A stretch of DNA of 64,000 bases from Chitinophaga polysaccharea (GTDB lineage: Bacteria; Bacteroidota; Bacteroidia; Chitinophagales; Chitinophagaceae), in the NCBI RefSeq assembly GCF_902150045.1, contig NZ_CABFVU010000003.1:124001-188000 (forward strand), written 5' to 3'. Positions 51,845 through 61,282 of the stretch are shown here, piece after piece; position 1 is the first letter of the stretch, and every line of letters starts with the position of its first letter. The position numbers and the translations under genes are program-made. The notes under the pieces were generated by a model. The model made no database searches. It worked only from the letters and a program-made list of their open reading frames with translations, and had not been told where the DNA came from.

Positions 51845-52405
51845 TCAGGAGTAGGAATATTGGAGGGAAGTGCCCAGTGCAGCCCATATTTTTTTCAGGG
51901 CAAGGGTCATTTGTACATTCACGGTGGCTTTGGAAAGATCCAGCAGGGTGGCTACCTGTTCATAGGTCAGGCCATCTTCCTTTACGAGGATAAAGATCTG
52001 GCGGCAGCGGGTGGGTAAGGAGCGGATAGCGGCGTTTATTTCCAGGAGCCGTTCTTTGCTGATCATCAGGTCCTGCGGGTTCTGGGGTGATACTTTGCTC
52101 ACCTGGATCTCCCATTCATTATAATGCGTATGACGCCGGCCATTGCGTTTCAGATAATTAAGCGCCGTGTTCTTTACTGCTTTGAAAAGATAGTAGCGTA
52201 CATCGTTGGGGGCCGTTGTTTGCTGTCTTTGCTGCCATATTTTGATAAATACATCTGCCACAATTTCCTCTGCTTCGGCTTCATTACCTGCAATACTACC
52301 GGCAAAATACTTCAGGGAAGGAGTGAACTCTTTCATCATTTGTTTAAATAACGAAAGATCCCCAGTTGGCCAAAAAGATGTATAGTCCGGATTTTGATTG
52401 CTCAT
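51845..52405 (-). CDS. ECF RNA polymerase sigma factor
   Basis: The 186-residue protein has sigma region 2 (EFTPSLKYFAGSIAGNEAE, then EEIVADVFIKIWQQRQ) and region 4 (LPTRCRQIFILVKEDGLTYE, QVATLLDLSKATVNVQMTLA). It is the first gene of the sigma/FecR/SusC/SusD set on the minus strand, 79 bases before the anti-sigma gene. It most likely directs transcription of susCD. Confidence 0.94.
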   Translation of the reverse strand: MSNQNPDYTSFWPTGDLSLFKQMMKEFTPSLKYFAGSIAGNEAEAEEIVADVFIKIWQQRQQTTAPNDVRYYLFKAVKNTALNYLKRNGRRHTHYNEWEIQVSKVSPQNPQDLMISKERLLEINAAIRSLPTRCRQIFILVKEDGLTYEQVATLLDLSKATVNVQMTLALKKIWAALGTSLQYSYS

Positions 52406-52478
52406 AGTAATGACAAAACCAAGTTAACGCAACTTTTGATAGGTACCGTATGCAGTATTACCCAATTTTGATGTTATA

Positions 52479-53432
52479 TTATCCATTCACAATGCCGGAT
52501 GGCCTTCCCCCGATAAACCCGGCCACGTTCTCAAAGGCTTTCCCGAAGTAAAGCTCATAGCTGTTTTTCTCCACATAGCCCAAATGCGGGGTACAGATCA
52601 CGTTACGCATGTTCAGGAAATCAAACTCGGTATTGTACACCGGTTCCTCTTCATATACATCGAGGCCGGCAAATCCGGGGCGGCCGTTCCGCAGGCCCTG
52701 CAGCAGGGCGCCTCTTTCAATAAGCTCTGCCCGGGAGGTATTAATGAGCACAGATGAAGGTTTCATGAGAGCCAGGTCCGCAGCTTTTACGATACCGGCA
52801 GTAGCCTCATTTAAACGCAGGTTCAGGGAAACAACGTCTGCCTCCCGGAAAAAATCCTCTTTGGCAGCGGCTTTACTGAAGCCGTCGTTTACGGCGTTTT
52901 CCCTGGAGGCATCGCTGCCCCATACCAGTACCCTGGCTCCAAAGGCTTTAGCATACCCGGCCACCATTTTACCGATTTTCCCATAGCCCCAGATCCCAAT
53001 GGTTTTTCCATGAACAGTACTGCCTATATTGATTTGCCATTGCCCGTTCTTCATGCCTTCAATGGCCTGTGGAATTTGACGCAGCGTATTCATGATCAGT
53101 ATCCAGGTAAGTTCAGCAGGCGCTATGGGGGAGCCAATACCTTCCGCCACGGCTACATTATGCCTGGCGCAGGCGGCAAGATCCAGGTGGGAGGATACTT
53201 TGCCGGTCTGACTGATCAGCTTCAGCCTGGGTAATTGGGAGAGCAGCTCTTCATTTATCCGGGTCCTTTCCCTGGTGAGCACCAGCACTTCTACATCATT
53301 TAAAAGTGCCGCCAGCTTCACAGGGTTTTTCTCCGTATGGTGCAGTACTAAAACATCCTGTCCGGCTAACAGTTTAAAGCAATCCAGGCTCCTGATAATA
53401 TCCTGGTAATCGTCGAGGATGGCAATTTTCAT
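52479..53432 (-). CDS. D-2-hydroxyacid dehydrogenase family protein
   Basis: The 317-residue enzyme has a D-isomer-specific dehydrogenase fold. The NAD-binding domain carries KTIGIWGYGKIGKMVAGYAK and a following acidic/aromatic turn. The catalytic residues are in LINTSRAELIERGAL (Arg), DVYEEEPVYN (Glu) and CTPHLGYVEKNSYELY (His). This family includes glycerate, hydroxypyruvate and phosphoglycerate dehydrogenases; the substrate is not clear. It is a single gene between the sigma factor and the LytTR regulator, all on the minus strand. Confidence 0.9.
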   Translation of the reverse strand: MKIAILDDYQDIIRSLDCFKLLAGQDVLVLHHTEKNPVKLAALLNDVEVLVLTRERTRINEELLSQLPRLKLISQTGKVSSHLDLAACARHNVAVAEGIGSPIAPAELTWILIMNTLRQIPQAIEGMKNGQWQINIGSTVHGKTIGIWGYGKIGKMVAGYAKAFGARVLVWGSDASRENAVNDGFSKAAAKEDFFREADVVSLNLRLNEATAGIVKAADLALMKPSSVLINTSRAELIERGALLQGLRNGRPGFAGLDVYEEEPVYNTEFDFLNMRNVICTPHLGYVEKNSYELYFGKAFENVAGFIGGRPSGIVNG

Positions 53433-53472
53433 ATTCGCGGTTTACTTATATCCCTAAGTTACATCCTTTGGA

Positions 53473-54189
53473 TCACTTATTCTTCAACAGCCGGTTATTG
53501 ACTATCTTCTCCAGCAGCTCTTCCTTCTGGTATTTGCTGATAGGTACTTCATGATTACCTATGTGCAGCACATTCCCTTCGATGGCGCTGATATGATTGA
53601 TATTAATCAGGTAGGATTTATGCGGCTGCAGGAATTGCCTGGCTGGTAGGCTCTCCTGTACTGATTTAAGCGTGGCATGGGTGATCATTTTTTTATCTCC
53701 CGTATAAATAGCTACATAATTGCCCAGCGCTTCGGCAAACAGGATGTCATTGAATATTACTTTCTCCAGCTTATTATCTGTTTTAATAAAACAGTATGGC
53801 TGTTCTTTGCCGGACTGCCGGGACGAAAAATAATCGAATGCTTTATTGGCAGCTTTAAGGAAGCGGTCGAAAGAAATGGGCTTGATAAGATAGTCCAGCA
53901 CATCCAGCTCGAATCCCTGTATGGCGTATTGTTCGTATGCAGTGGTAAAGATCACCTTTGGCGGATTGGGATAGCTTTTCAGGAATTCGATGCCGGTGAT
54001 GTAAGGCATTTCAATATCCAGGAACAACAGGTCTACCGGTTGTTGTTTCAGCAGGGTATTGAGCTGTATGGCATCTTCACAAACAGCGGTTACATGAAGG
54101 AAGGGCGTTTTCTCCGCATAGCGCTGTAAGCCTTCTGCTGCCAGCGGCTCATCGTCGGTAATAATGCAGCGTATCGTTAATTGATCCAT
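53473..54189 (-). CDS. LytTR-family response regulator
   Basis: The 238-residue protein has a receiver domain (IITDDEPLAAEGLQRYAE, phospho-acceptor Asp in LLFLDIEMPYITG, conserved Lys in LIKPISFDRF) and a LytTR DNA-binding domain (ARQFLQPHKSYLININHISA, VPISKYQKEELLEKIV). It follows the sensor kinase gene by 2 bases and forms a LytS/LytR-type pair. The acyltransferase gene upstream may share the transcript. Confidence 0.95.
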   Translation of the reverse strand: MDQLTIRCIITDDEPLAAEGLQRYAEKTPFLHVTAVCEDAIQLNTLLKQQPVDLLFLDIEMPYITGIEFLKSYPNPPKVIFTTAYEQYAIQGFELDVLDYLIKPISFDRFLKAANKAFDYFSSRQSGKEQPYCFIKTDNKLEKVIFNDILFAEALGNYVAIYTGDKKMITHATLKSVQESLPARQFLQPHKSYLININHISAIEGNVLHIGNHEVPISKYQKEELLEKIVNNRLLKNK

Positions 54190-54191
54190 TA

Positions 54192-55214
54192 TCAGGTAGC
54201 CAGTTTTAATTCCGCCAGGAAGCTGTTCTCGTTCACGTGGGCGGTAAATGAATGTTTGCCGGGATAGAGCAGTTCCAGTCTTCTTTTCAGGTTGTCCAAT
54301 CCTATGCCTCCCTTTGCCTCGAAGCTGAGCTTATCCGGTATTGAGTTTTCCACGCGGAAGGATATTTCATTATCCTGTTTTTTCATGCAGATGTGAATAT
54401 TAAAATCACCTCCCGCATATTTAAAGGCATTTTCCACCAGCGGCAGGAACAGCAGGGGGTATACCTGTTCATCATGCAGGGCATCATCAAAATGCACCTC
54501 CAGCTGCAGGCGCCGCGACGACCTGACCTTTTGCAGTTCAATAAAATTCTGCAGGTATTGTATTTCATTCACTACGCTCACCATTTGCTGCTGATCGTAC
54601 AGCTGGTAACGCAGCAGCTCCGAAAAACGCTCCACTGTTTTCTTTGCCGCCTCCACGTCTATATCCATCTGGAAATATATGGTGTTTAGCGCATTAAACA
54701 AAAAGTGGGGATGGTATTGCGCCCGCAGGAATTTAAGCTCGGTTTGCAGCTGATCGTTGGTGATTTTTTCCAGCTGCAAACGGTTATTGATATATGCCTG
54801 TAAGAAAGCATTGCTCCTGCGGACGCCATAGTATATAAAACAATACAATAAAGGGATCACGTTGATATCGACCAGGTCGAACAACTGGAGTCCGTCATCG
54901 GTTAAAGCAACCATCGGCGTGAGAACAATATTTTGCACCAGTTGATTGACAATAAAAACATACAATAGTTCTTTCAGGATGATCTTATAGGAAAAACCGG
55001 CTTCATTTTTTTTATCAAAATACCGGAACAACCAGTTGAAGATCCCGATCAGCAGGTAGCCCATCAGCGCCGCTGTGGCCATTTCAATGCCGTTCAGCGA
55101 CAGCGGCCGGTACCAGAATTTCATTTCTGTAATACTGTCTGTTAACAGGCGGATGGTAAAGTATACCAGCAGGCCGTATAACGGGGGGAAGAAATATTTC
55201 CAGAATATTTTCAT
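54192..55214 (-). CDS. Sensor histidine kinase, LytS/YehU type
   Basis: The 340-residue protein has four membrane segments in its first 135 residues and then a His_kinase domain. The phospho-accepting His is in AQYHPHFLFNALNTIYFQM. The N box is LPLVENAFKYAGGD and the G box GGIGLDNLKRRLELLYPG. No sensory domain other than the membrane part is seen. Partner of the LytTR regulator that follows. It begins 13 bases after the acyltransferase stop. Confidence 0.94.
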   Translation of the reverse strand: MKIFWKYFFPPLYGLLVYFTIRLLTDSITEMKFWYRPLSLNGIEMATAALMGYLLIGIFNWLFRYFDKKNEAGFSYKIILKELLYVFIVNQLVQNIVLTPMVALTDDGLQLFDLVDINVIPLLYCFIYYGVRRSNAFLQAYINNRLQLEKITNDQLQTELKFLRAQYHPHFLFNALNTIYFQMDIDVEAAKKTVERFSELLRYQLYDQQQMVSVVNEIQYLQNFIELQKVRSSRRLQLEVHFDDALHDEQVYPLLFLPLVENAFKYAGGDFNIHICMKKQDNEISFRVENSIPDKLSFEAKGGIGLDNLKRRLELLYPGKHSFTAHVNENSFLAELKLAT

Positions 55215-55227
55215 AATTGCTGATTCA

Positions 55228-56433
55228 CTATGCTGCGGGTATTAGTTCCTCTTCTTTTATACCGCGGCTTTTTCCCTTCTTTGCCGCGGGCTTCATTCCA
55301 AACAGGAAACGCATCATGGCAAAGGGCTTTATAAACAAATGGAAGATGAATATACTGATTAAAAAAGTAACGATCACGGTAAAGGCGTATTTCAGTCCTA
55401 CGTCATCCGGCACGTTTACAAGATAGTAAGTAAGGATCACAATTACCGTTTGATGCAGGATATAGAACGGGTACACCGCCTGGTTGGCATATGCCAGGAT
55501 GGGCCGGGGTTTGTTCAGGTATTTTTTTGCATAGCCTACAATAGCGAGTACCCACATCCATGCAGTAATACCACCTAAGGCCATATACAGGTAGGTGGAG
55601 GGCATGTACCTGAAATTATCGTTGAAGATCCAGGGCTCCAGTTTATTCCAGCGCAGGTAGTTGATGATGAGAAGCCCGGTGAATGCAATGGTGAGTGAAA
55701 GCCGGCGGTTCCGTTCCAGGCTGTCCATGAACAGCGGGTTGGCGATGCAGATAAATCCTGCCAGCACATAGAACAGCCAGTAGAAGAAGTAGCCGTAGTC
55801 GTGCACCAGGTCGCCTGTCTGCCGGAACCATACCAGCATAAAAGTATGCACCAGTGTGCCGGGGATGATAAGCAGGTAGATGTATTGTTTGTTGCCGATC
55901 CAGCTGAGCTTTTGCAGCAATTTTTTCCCGTTGCCGGAGATCAGCCATACAAAGAAAGGCGCGAAAAGGATATCATACACCAGTAGATAGGCGATAAACC
56001 ACAGGTGGTGCCAGCTCATATTACCATGGGGATACACACCGGTGGTAAACATATGGGTGTAGAAATCGGCATAGTTGCCTTTGAAGCCCTGTGTGAGGCG
56101 CTCCATGTACACCTGTGGGGGAACAATAATAAGTATACCCACCAGCAGGGGAACGAACAGCCGCCTGAAGCGGAGACCAATAAACCCGCCGCCGGTGTTC
56201 CGCTGCAGCATAAAATAGCTTACCGTTCCGGAGATAAAGAACAGCAGCGGCATACGGAAGCGGTGGAGGAAATCGTTCATTTCCAGCAGGGCATTGCTGG
56301 TTTCTTTGTTTTTTATATGCCATTCCCATTCGGGTATATAGGGCATAGCGGAATGGAAGAACAGCACGCCTATGATGGCGATAATGCGAAGCCAGTCTAA
56401 ATATGCCTGCCGGGAAGATGATGTTGGTTGCAT
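55228..56433 (-). CDS. Membrane acyltransferase, acyltransferase-3 family
   Basis: The 401-residue protein shows AYLDWLRIIAIIGVLFFHSA with the family His, then RFRMPLLFFISGTVSYFML and RFRRLFVPLLVGILIIVP, and around ten membrane segments. It ends in a basic tail (GMKPAAKKGKSRGIKEEE). It probably transfers acyl groups to a glycan or lipid at the membrane. It heads a minus-strand group with the LytS/LytTR pair, which might regulate it or respond to the product. Confidence 0.87.
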   Translation of the reverse strand: MQPTSSSRQAYLDWLRIIAIIGVLFFHSAMPYIPEWEWHIKNKETSNALLEMNDFLHRFRMPLLFFISGTVSYFMLQRNTGGGFIGLRFRRLFVPLLVGILIIVPPQVYMERLTQGFKGNYADFYTHMFTTGVYPHGNMSWHHLWFIAYLLVYDILFAPFFVWLISGNGKKLLQKLSWIGNKQYIYLLIIPGTLVHTFMLVWFRQTGDLVHDYGYFFYWLFYVLAGFICIANPLFMDSLERNRRLSLTIAFTGLLIINYLRWNKLEPWIFNDNFRYMPSTYLYMALGGITAWMWVLAIVGYAKKYLNKPRPILAYANQAVYPFYILHQTVIVILTYYLVNVPDDVGLKYAFTVIVTFLISIFIFHLFIKPFAMMRFLFGMKPAAKKGKSRGIKEEELIPAA

Positions 56434-56518
56434 AGCTGAATGTTTTATACAAACCTATCTTCCCGGCTGTTTTTAAGAAAACATATTTGACGTCCGGACA
56501 GTTTTTGGTGTTGAAAAG

Positions 56519-57037
56519 ATGACAGAGGATTATAACTTTACTGGTATGCCCATAAAACCAATCGTCAGTCAATCGTATCGTCTTGAGAAATTCCCTGTTA
56601 AAGGTGGGTGGACCTTTGCGCGTATTCCCGAAATAACTCCTGATAAAGTGAAGGCCTTTGGCCTGGTGAAAGTGAAAGGATCTATAGATGATTTCGAAAT
56701 CAGGAAATGCCACCTGATGCCGCTGGGCAACAACATATTGTTCCTCCCTGTAAAAGCGGAGATCCGGAAAAAGATAAAGAAGAAAGCAGGTGATTGGGTA
56801 AAGATCATTTTGTTCCGGGATGATGATCCGCTGGAGATACCGGAAGAACTGAAGGTTTGCCTGGAAGATGAACCAGGCGCAAACCGTTTCTTCCACTCTC
56901 TTTCTGAAACGGAGCAGCGGTATTATATCAACTGGATCTTCAGCGCCAAAAGAGAAGAAACAAAAGTAAGCCGTATGACCAGATCCGTCATCCGACTATC
57001 AAGAGGATTGAAGTTATACCAGCGGGAAGAGGAGTGA
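56519..57037 (+). CDS. YdeI/OmpD-associated family protein with DUF1905-like domain
   Basis: The 172-residue cytosolic protein has an N-terminal DUF1905-like barrel (FPVKGGWTFARIPEI, KCHLMPLGNNILFLPVKAEI, KKAGDWVKIILFRDDDP) and a C-terminal helical YdeI/OmdA-like part (HSLSETEQRYYINWIFSAKR, ETKVSRMTRSVIRLSRG). Members are linked to antimicrobial-peptide resistance by name only; the biochemistry is unknown. It is divergent from the acyltransferase gene and convergent with the SRPBCC gene. Confidence 0.8.
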   Translation: MTEDYNFTGMPIKPIVSQSYRLEKFPVKGGWTFARIPEITPDKVKAFGLVKVKGSIDDFEIRKCHLMPLGNNILFLPVKAEIRKKIKKKAGDWVKIILFRDDDPLEIPEELKVCLEDEPGANRFFHSLSETEQRYYINWIFSAKREETKVSRMTRSVIRLSRGLKLYQREEE

Positions 57038-57063
57038 ACGGGGTTTCAATAGTAGGAACAACA

Positions 57064-57630
57064 CTACAACCTGAGGCTGCCATGACCCCTGGAAGAGCAG
57101 CGTTTACCAGGCTCCGCCGCCGTTTTCAACGCTCCCAGCCAATACGTAAGCGACTTATCCAACTCCGACCGGAACCTGCCTTTCAGCAGCCATACCAGCC
57201 ATCCTTCCATGCTTTCCTCTACAGTCACTTCCGTATAATCGCCTTTGGGCATAAGTATCCAGTTGTGGATAGCAAAGGCTCCCAATGCTTTCCCCGACCA
57301 GCCCAGTTTATGCATGGGCGTTACGGTATGCAGGGTGGAATGAATGGTAAGCCCTTTATTTTTCCAGTCGAAGCTGCTGCCTGCCTGTAGCGGTCCATTG
57401 AGCTTTATGGAAGGAATTTGTTTTTGCCAGGACGACCAGTTATTGATATCGCTCATTACTTGCCATACTTTTTCTGCGGGTGCATGGATGATGATCGTAT
57501 GCTTTGTTGTTACAGCCGCATTGGTATGAATATCTGTGGAAGGCCGATAGGAGCTGAATAATTCCAAGGCGCCTATGGTAACCGTGATGACCAGTAAAAG
57601 AGCAATCAGTAGTTTAAGAAGCTTTTTCAT
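57064..57630 (-). CDS. Membrane-anchored SRPBCC-family protein
   Basis: The 188-residue protein has an N-terminal membrane segment (LLKLLIALLLVITVTIGALEL) and a START/Bet v1-like (SRPBCC) domain with HTIIIHAPAEKVWQVMSDIN, NWSSWQKQIPSIKLNGPL and VTVEESMEGWLVWLLKGRF. Such domains bind hydrophobic ligands in a deep pocket. The last 20 residues (CSSRGHGSLRL) are less conserved in style. It is divergent from the AraC-type gene, which may control it. Confidence 0.82.
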   Translation of the reverse strand: MKKLLKLLIALLLVITVTIGALELFSSYRPSTDIHTNAAVTTKHTIIIHAPAEKVWQVMSDINNWSSWQKQIPSIKLNGPLQAGSSFDWKNKGLTIHSTLHTVTPMHKLGWSGKALGAFAIHNWILMPKGDYTEVTVEESMEGWLVWLLKGRFRSELDKSLTYWLGALKTAAEPGKRCSSRGHGSLRL

Positions 57631-57748
57631 ATTTGTTGTTTTGATAGTTCAAAATTAGTACGGCATACAAAGGAGGAATTGTAAGAAAACGAATTGGTTA
57701 AAGTATCTTTGATCACCGGCACATCAGCATGCAACCGGCTATTTTTTT

Positions 57749-58546
57749 ATGAGTATCATCCTGTCGCCAGGCAATTATTTTGGAAAAGAACAACAGGTTG
57801 GGGAGAATGCCTCTTTCCGGCTGAACATTACGGCATACCAGCCGGATGTACAGATCAGCATGCACCATCATGAAAACGCATATCTCAGTTTGCTGATCCG
57901 TGGCAGTTATGAAGAGGTGAGCCGGAAAACAGACAGCGCTGTTATTCCCGGCGAAGTGCTTTTCCGTCCTGCGGGATACAGTCATGCCAATCATTTCCAG
58001 CCTTCCGGCGGCCGGTGCCTGAATATAGAGTTTAAGCCAAACGGTTTGCAGGAGCTGGAGCTGGAGCATTTGCTGCCACAAACGGCAGCGATCTATAAAA
58101 CGGGCACATTCGATTACCTGTACCGGTTGTTGTACGCATTTGTGCAGGACCCCGGCAGCACTCTCCCCGAAGAACATATTATCAGCTGGCTGTTGGAATA
58201 TACAGATGGAAAACTGCCAGAGCGTTTGCCCTGGCTGCCAAAAGTAAAGGACATCCTGGAAAACGAATTTGATACCCATCATACCATCCGCTCGCTGGCC
58301 GCGCGGGTGTTTGTACATCCCATTTACCTGGCCCGGGCCTTTAAGGAAAGGGAAGGTATCACACCTGGTGAATACCAGTTAAAGATGCGGGTAAGAAAAG
58401 CTATGACGCTGCTTTTCACCACGCAGTTACCGGTAACGGATATTGCTTTTTCCGCCGGCTTTTCAGATGCTTCCCACCTGGTAAAGTGTTTCCGGTTATT
58501 TTATAGCGCCACTCCGCATAAATTCAGGACCCTGCTGAAAAGTTAA
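57749..58546 (+). CDS. AraC-family transcriptional regulator
   Basis: The 265-residue protein has an N-terminal cupin-like region (ISMHHHENAYLSLLIRGSYE, VLFRPAGYSHANHFQPSGG) and a C-terminal double helix-turn-helix (TIRSLAARVFVHPIYLARAF, then ITPGEYQLKMRVRKAMTLLF and VTDIAFSAGFSDASHLVKCF). It probably senses a small effector through the cupin. Its neighbours, an SRPBCC gene (divergent) and an M1-type peptidase gene (downstream), are possible targets. Confidence 0.93.
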   Translation: MSIILSPGNYFGKEQQVGENASFRLNITAYQPDVQISMHHHENAYLSLLIRGSYEEVSRKTDSAVIPGEVLFRPAGYSHANHFQPSGGRCLNIEFKPNGLQELELEHLLPQTAAIYKTGTFDYLYRLLYAFVQDPGSTLPEEHIISWLLEYTDGKLPERLPWLPKVKDILENEFDTHHTIRSLAARVFVHPIYLARAFKEREGITPGEYQLKMRVRKAMTLLFTTQLPVTDIAFSAGFSDASHLVKCFRLFYSATPHKFRTLLKS

Positions 58547-58597
58547 TCCGGTACTATTTTTTTGATGCCGCCGGCAGTTACTTTGTATAAAAAAAGT

Positions 58598-60565
58598 ATG
58601 CGCCGTTTGATCGTTCTTCTATACTTGTTAATACCGGCTTTGTTACCCGCCCAGCGGAAGCTCGATTACCGGCTGCAGGTAACTGTCAACCCCGCAAGGC
58701 AATCTTTTTTTGTGCAGGGTGGATTTACTTTTGACACCGAAGCCGCTGCGGCCGATTCAGTAGATGTCGTGATCAGCAAGGGCGCAGGCCTGGCCACACT
58801 GAAGCTGGAAGGCATTGCAGCCCTCATGGATACCATTCATAAATCAACCGGTGATATCATCTACCGATGGCATTTCCGTTCTTCGCTGCCGGCAGGAACC
58901 CCTTTACACTTCACCTGTGCCTACGAGCGGGGAGGAGAACCCGCCTTCCAGTTTTATCTGGACAGCAGCTTCTGCATGGCAGGCGGCTACGGTGCTGCAT
59001 GGTACCCGCAGGTGACCGATGGCGCAGGCAATCATACCCGTGGCACCGGCGTCATTACTGTGACCACGCCTGCCGGCCTGATGCCGGTAATGGCTTCCAG
59101 TACCGTTACCGTGGCGGGTAGTACTTATACTTTTCATTATGCACAGCCGGATATCTTTTCACTTTATATAGGCCGGTACACAAGGCAGGAGTATAAGGGG
59201 CAGCGGCCTTTTTATACCTACAGCCTGAGCAAGGGTGTAGATGGCAACGATCTTAGCCGGAAATCTGCTGCCGTGCTGGATTACCTGTCGTCCCAATTCG
59301 GACCGCTGGACATTCCCAACTTCTCCATCATTGAATATCCCGATTATGTGGCAGACATAACCGGTATTGGCGGCGCCAGCATCTTAGGAGGTGTAGCCAT
59401 GCCTACCGGGGCGCTGCGCCGGTTTAATTACGCGCTTTTTGGTCATGAAATAGGCCATCAGTGGTGGGGCAACAAGGTATTGTCGGCCGGTAGTAAAGGA
59501 GAGTCCATGCTTTCAGAAGGACTGGCGCAATACGGCTCATTGCAGGTAGTGGGCCATTTCGATAGCGCCCATGCCATGGCGTACCGGAGAACGGGTTATC
59601 CGGGTTATATCAGCGACCAGTGCGGACTGGGTTATCTCAAAAATGTAGCCGCAGGCAATGATGAGCCATTGGTTGCGCTCACAGGCAGCAATGGGCATAC
59701 TATTGGCGACAGCAAGGGCTTTCTCGCCCTGGAGCTGCTGTCTGGTATCGTGGGCAAACAGGCCTTTCATAAAGCCTTGCGGACTATCGGCGATAAATAC
59801 AGCAGTAATGGCGTTACCTGGGAAAATTTCCAGGCAGAAGTGGAGAAGGCGCATGGCAGCAGTTTGCAGTGGTTTTACCGGCAGTGGTTTGAACGCACAG
59901 GGGCTCCTTCCTGGCAAAGCAGCTGGCAACAGCAGCAGGATAAGCTGCAGCTCAGCATTACGCAAAAAGACAGTATATACCAGCTTCCGCTGGAAGTGCT
60001 GATCACATATAGCAACGGAGCAACAACGCTGCAACGTATCAATATCAGTAGCCGCAGCAACCACCTGGCGCTGCCGGTAAAGGGAACGGTAACAAACGTG
60101 CAGGTAGATCCTTATTTTAAAGTGCTTCACTGGGATGAAGCGCTTACACCGGAGGCGCTTGCCCAGGCCAAAGTAGTGCGGGTGCTCAACCTGCGCAGGC
60201 AGCAAAAAAATGATGAAGCAATGAAGCTGGCGCAGTCGTACCTGGATGAAGGGTTCCCGGACGATCACTACGGGGTGGAATATACGTTGTTGTACCAGAT
60301 GGGCCGTATTGCCGCAATGCAGCATAAAGACAAAGATGCCCTGGCATACTATCAGCGCGCTTTGCAATGTGTATCGCGTGCGCCAGACCTGCTGGCCTAT
60401 ACTTACTACCGCATTGCACAGCTGGCCGCTGCTCAGCATGATGATGCACTGATGCGGTGGGCGGCAGCCAATGCACTGAAAGCCGATGCGGTAGGAGATA
60501 AATCAGATGGTATGGACGTAAAAGTAGCGGCGTTTTTATCGTCTGTAGTGGCGAAGACCCCGTAA
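58598..60565 (+). CDS. Secreted M1-type gluzincin metallopeptidase with TPR-like C-terminus
   Basis: The ATG at 58598 gives a proper signal peptide (MRRLIVLLYLLIPALLPAQ) and 655 residues. The zinc site is FGHEIGHQWWGN (His near 283) with the third ligand in LSEGLAQYGSL, as in M1 aminopeptidases. A GGYGAAWYPQVTD segment precedes it. After the catalytic and beta domains, the last 130 residues form TPR-like helices (QKNDEAMKLAQSYLDEGF, HKDKDALAYYQRALQCV). The usual GxMEN exopeptidase motif is not obvious (GGASILGG is found there), so the specificity may differ from classic aminopeptidases. Confidence 0.85.
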   Translation: MRRLIVLLYLLIPALLPAQRKLDYRLQVTVNPARQSFFVQGGFTFDTEAAAADSVDVVISKGAGLATLKLEGIAALMDTIHKSTGDIIYRWHFRSSLPAGTPLHFTCAYERGGEPAFQFYLDSSFCMAGGYGAAWYPQVTDGAGNHTRGTGVITVTTPAGLMPVMASSTVTVAGSTYTFHYAQPDIFSLYIGRYTRQEYKGQRPFYTYSLSKGVDGNDLSRKSAAVLDYLSSQFGPLDIPNFSIIEYPDYVADITGIGGASILGGVAMPTGALRRFNYALFGHEIGHQWWGNKVLSAGSKGESMLSEGLAQYGSLQVVGHFDSAHAMAYRRTGYPGYISDQCGLGYLKNVAAGNDEPLVALTGSNGHTIGDSKGFLALELLSGIVGKQAFHKALRTIGDKYSSNGVTWENFQAEVEKAHGSSLQWFYRQWFERTGAPSWQSSWQQQQDKLQLSITQKDSIYQLPLEVLITYSNGATTLQRINISSRSNHLALPVKGTVTNVQVDPYFKVLHWDEALTPEALAQAKVVRVLNLRRQQKNDEAMKLAQSYLDEGFPDDHYGVEYTLLYQMGRIAAMQHKDKDALAYYQRALQCVSRAPDLLAYTYYRIAQLAAAQHDDALMRWAAANALKADAVGDKSDGMDVKVAAFLSSVVAKTP

Positions 60566-60571
60566 CGGGCG

Positions 60572-61282
60572 TTATAAAAACCGCTGCCGGATGAGTTCCA
60601 TAAATGCGGGCCTGAACTTTTCACTCAGCGGGATCCGTTTGCCGGCAACGAACAGGTGATTATCCTGGATCTTATCAATATGCGTGGTATTTACAATATA
60701 GGAGTTGTGAACCCTGATAAAAGGGGGCGACAGCTGTTCTGCAATATCTTTCAGGCGTTTGTATACCAGTATGGCTTCCCGCACAGTTACTACCCGTACA
60801 TATTCTTTCTCTCCTTCAAAGTACAGCAGCTCGGAGAGTTTCACCTGTTGCAGGGTTTTACCGGTTTTTATAAAATAATAACCGGGAGATGATTCCGGAA
60901 CAGCTGCATCCTGTATACGGGAATGCATAAACGCCGTTTCTATTTTCTGACGGGCTGCCAGGAAACGCTTGAGTGTAATGGGTTTGAGCAGGTAGTCGAC
61001 CGTTTGGAAGTTATAACTGGCGGCAGCGTATTCCGTATATGCGGTGGTGAACACAATTTTTGTTTCCGGAGGCAACAGGGCAGCCAGCTCCATGCCATCG
61101 AGCCGGGGCATATTGATGTCGAGGAAAACCAGGTCGGCCCTGTTGCATTTAAGGAAGTTCAGCGCTTCCAGCGCGTCGTAGCATTTAGCCAGCAGTTGCC
61201 AGTCCGTTGTTTGCTGAATATGCAGTTCCAGCAGGTTTACGGCATTGGGCTCATCATCAACAATGATACATTTCAGGCTCAT
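60572..61282 (-). CDS. LytTR-family response regulator
   Basis: The 236-residue protein has a receiver domain (IIVDDEPNAVNLLELHIQ, acceptor Asp in LVFLDINMPRLDG, Lys in LLKPITLKRFL) and a LytTR domain (PPFIRVHNSYIVNTTHIDKI, KRIPLSEKFRPAFMELIR). It overlaps the kinase gene by four bases (ATGA), so the two are co-translated. It is a second LytS/LytTR pair, about 6 kb from the first. Confidence 0.95.
   Translation of the reverse strand: MSLKCIIVDDEPNAVNLLELHIQQTTDWQLLAKCYDALEALNFLKCNRADLVFLDINMPRLDGMELAALLPPETKIVFTTAYTEYAAASYNFQTVDYLLKPITLKRFLAARQKIETAFMHSRIQDAAVPESSPGYYFIKTGKTLQQVKLSELLYFEGEKEYVRVVTVREAILVYKRLKDIAEQLSPPFIRVHNSYIVNTTHIDKIQDNHLFVAGKRIPLSEKFRPAFMELIRQRFL

Noticed and set aside
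57713..58318. Large minus-strand frame opposite the AraC-type gene
   Set aside because: It is a shadow of the plus-strand gene; the plus strand has clear AraC motifs.
59537..60439. 300-codon minus-strand frame opposite the M1-type peptidase
   Set aside because: It is antisense to a well-supported peptidase gene and its translation has no recognisable features.
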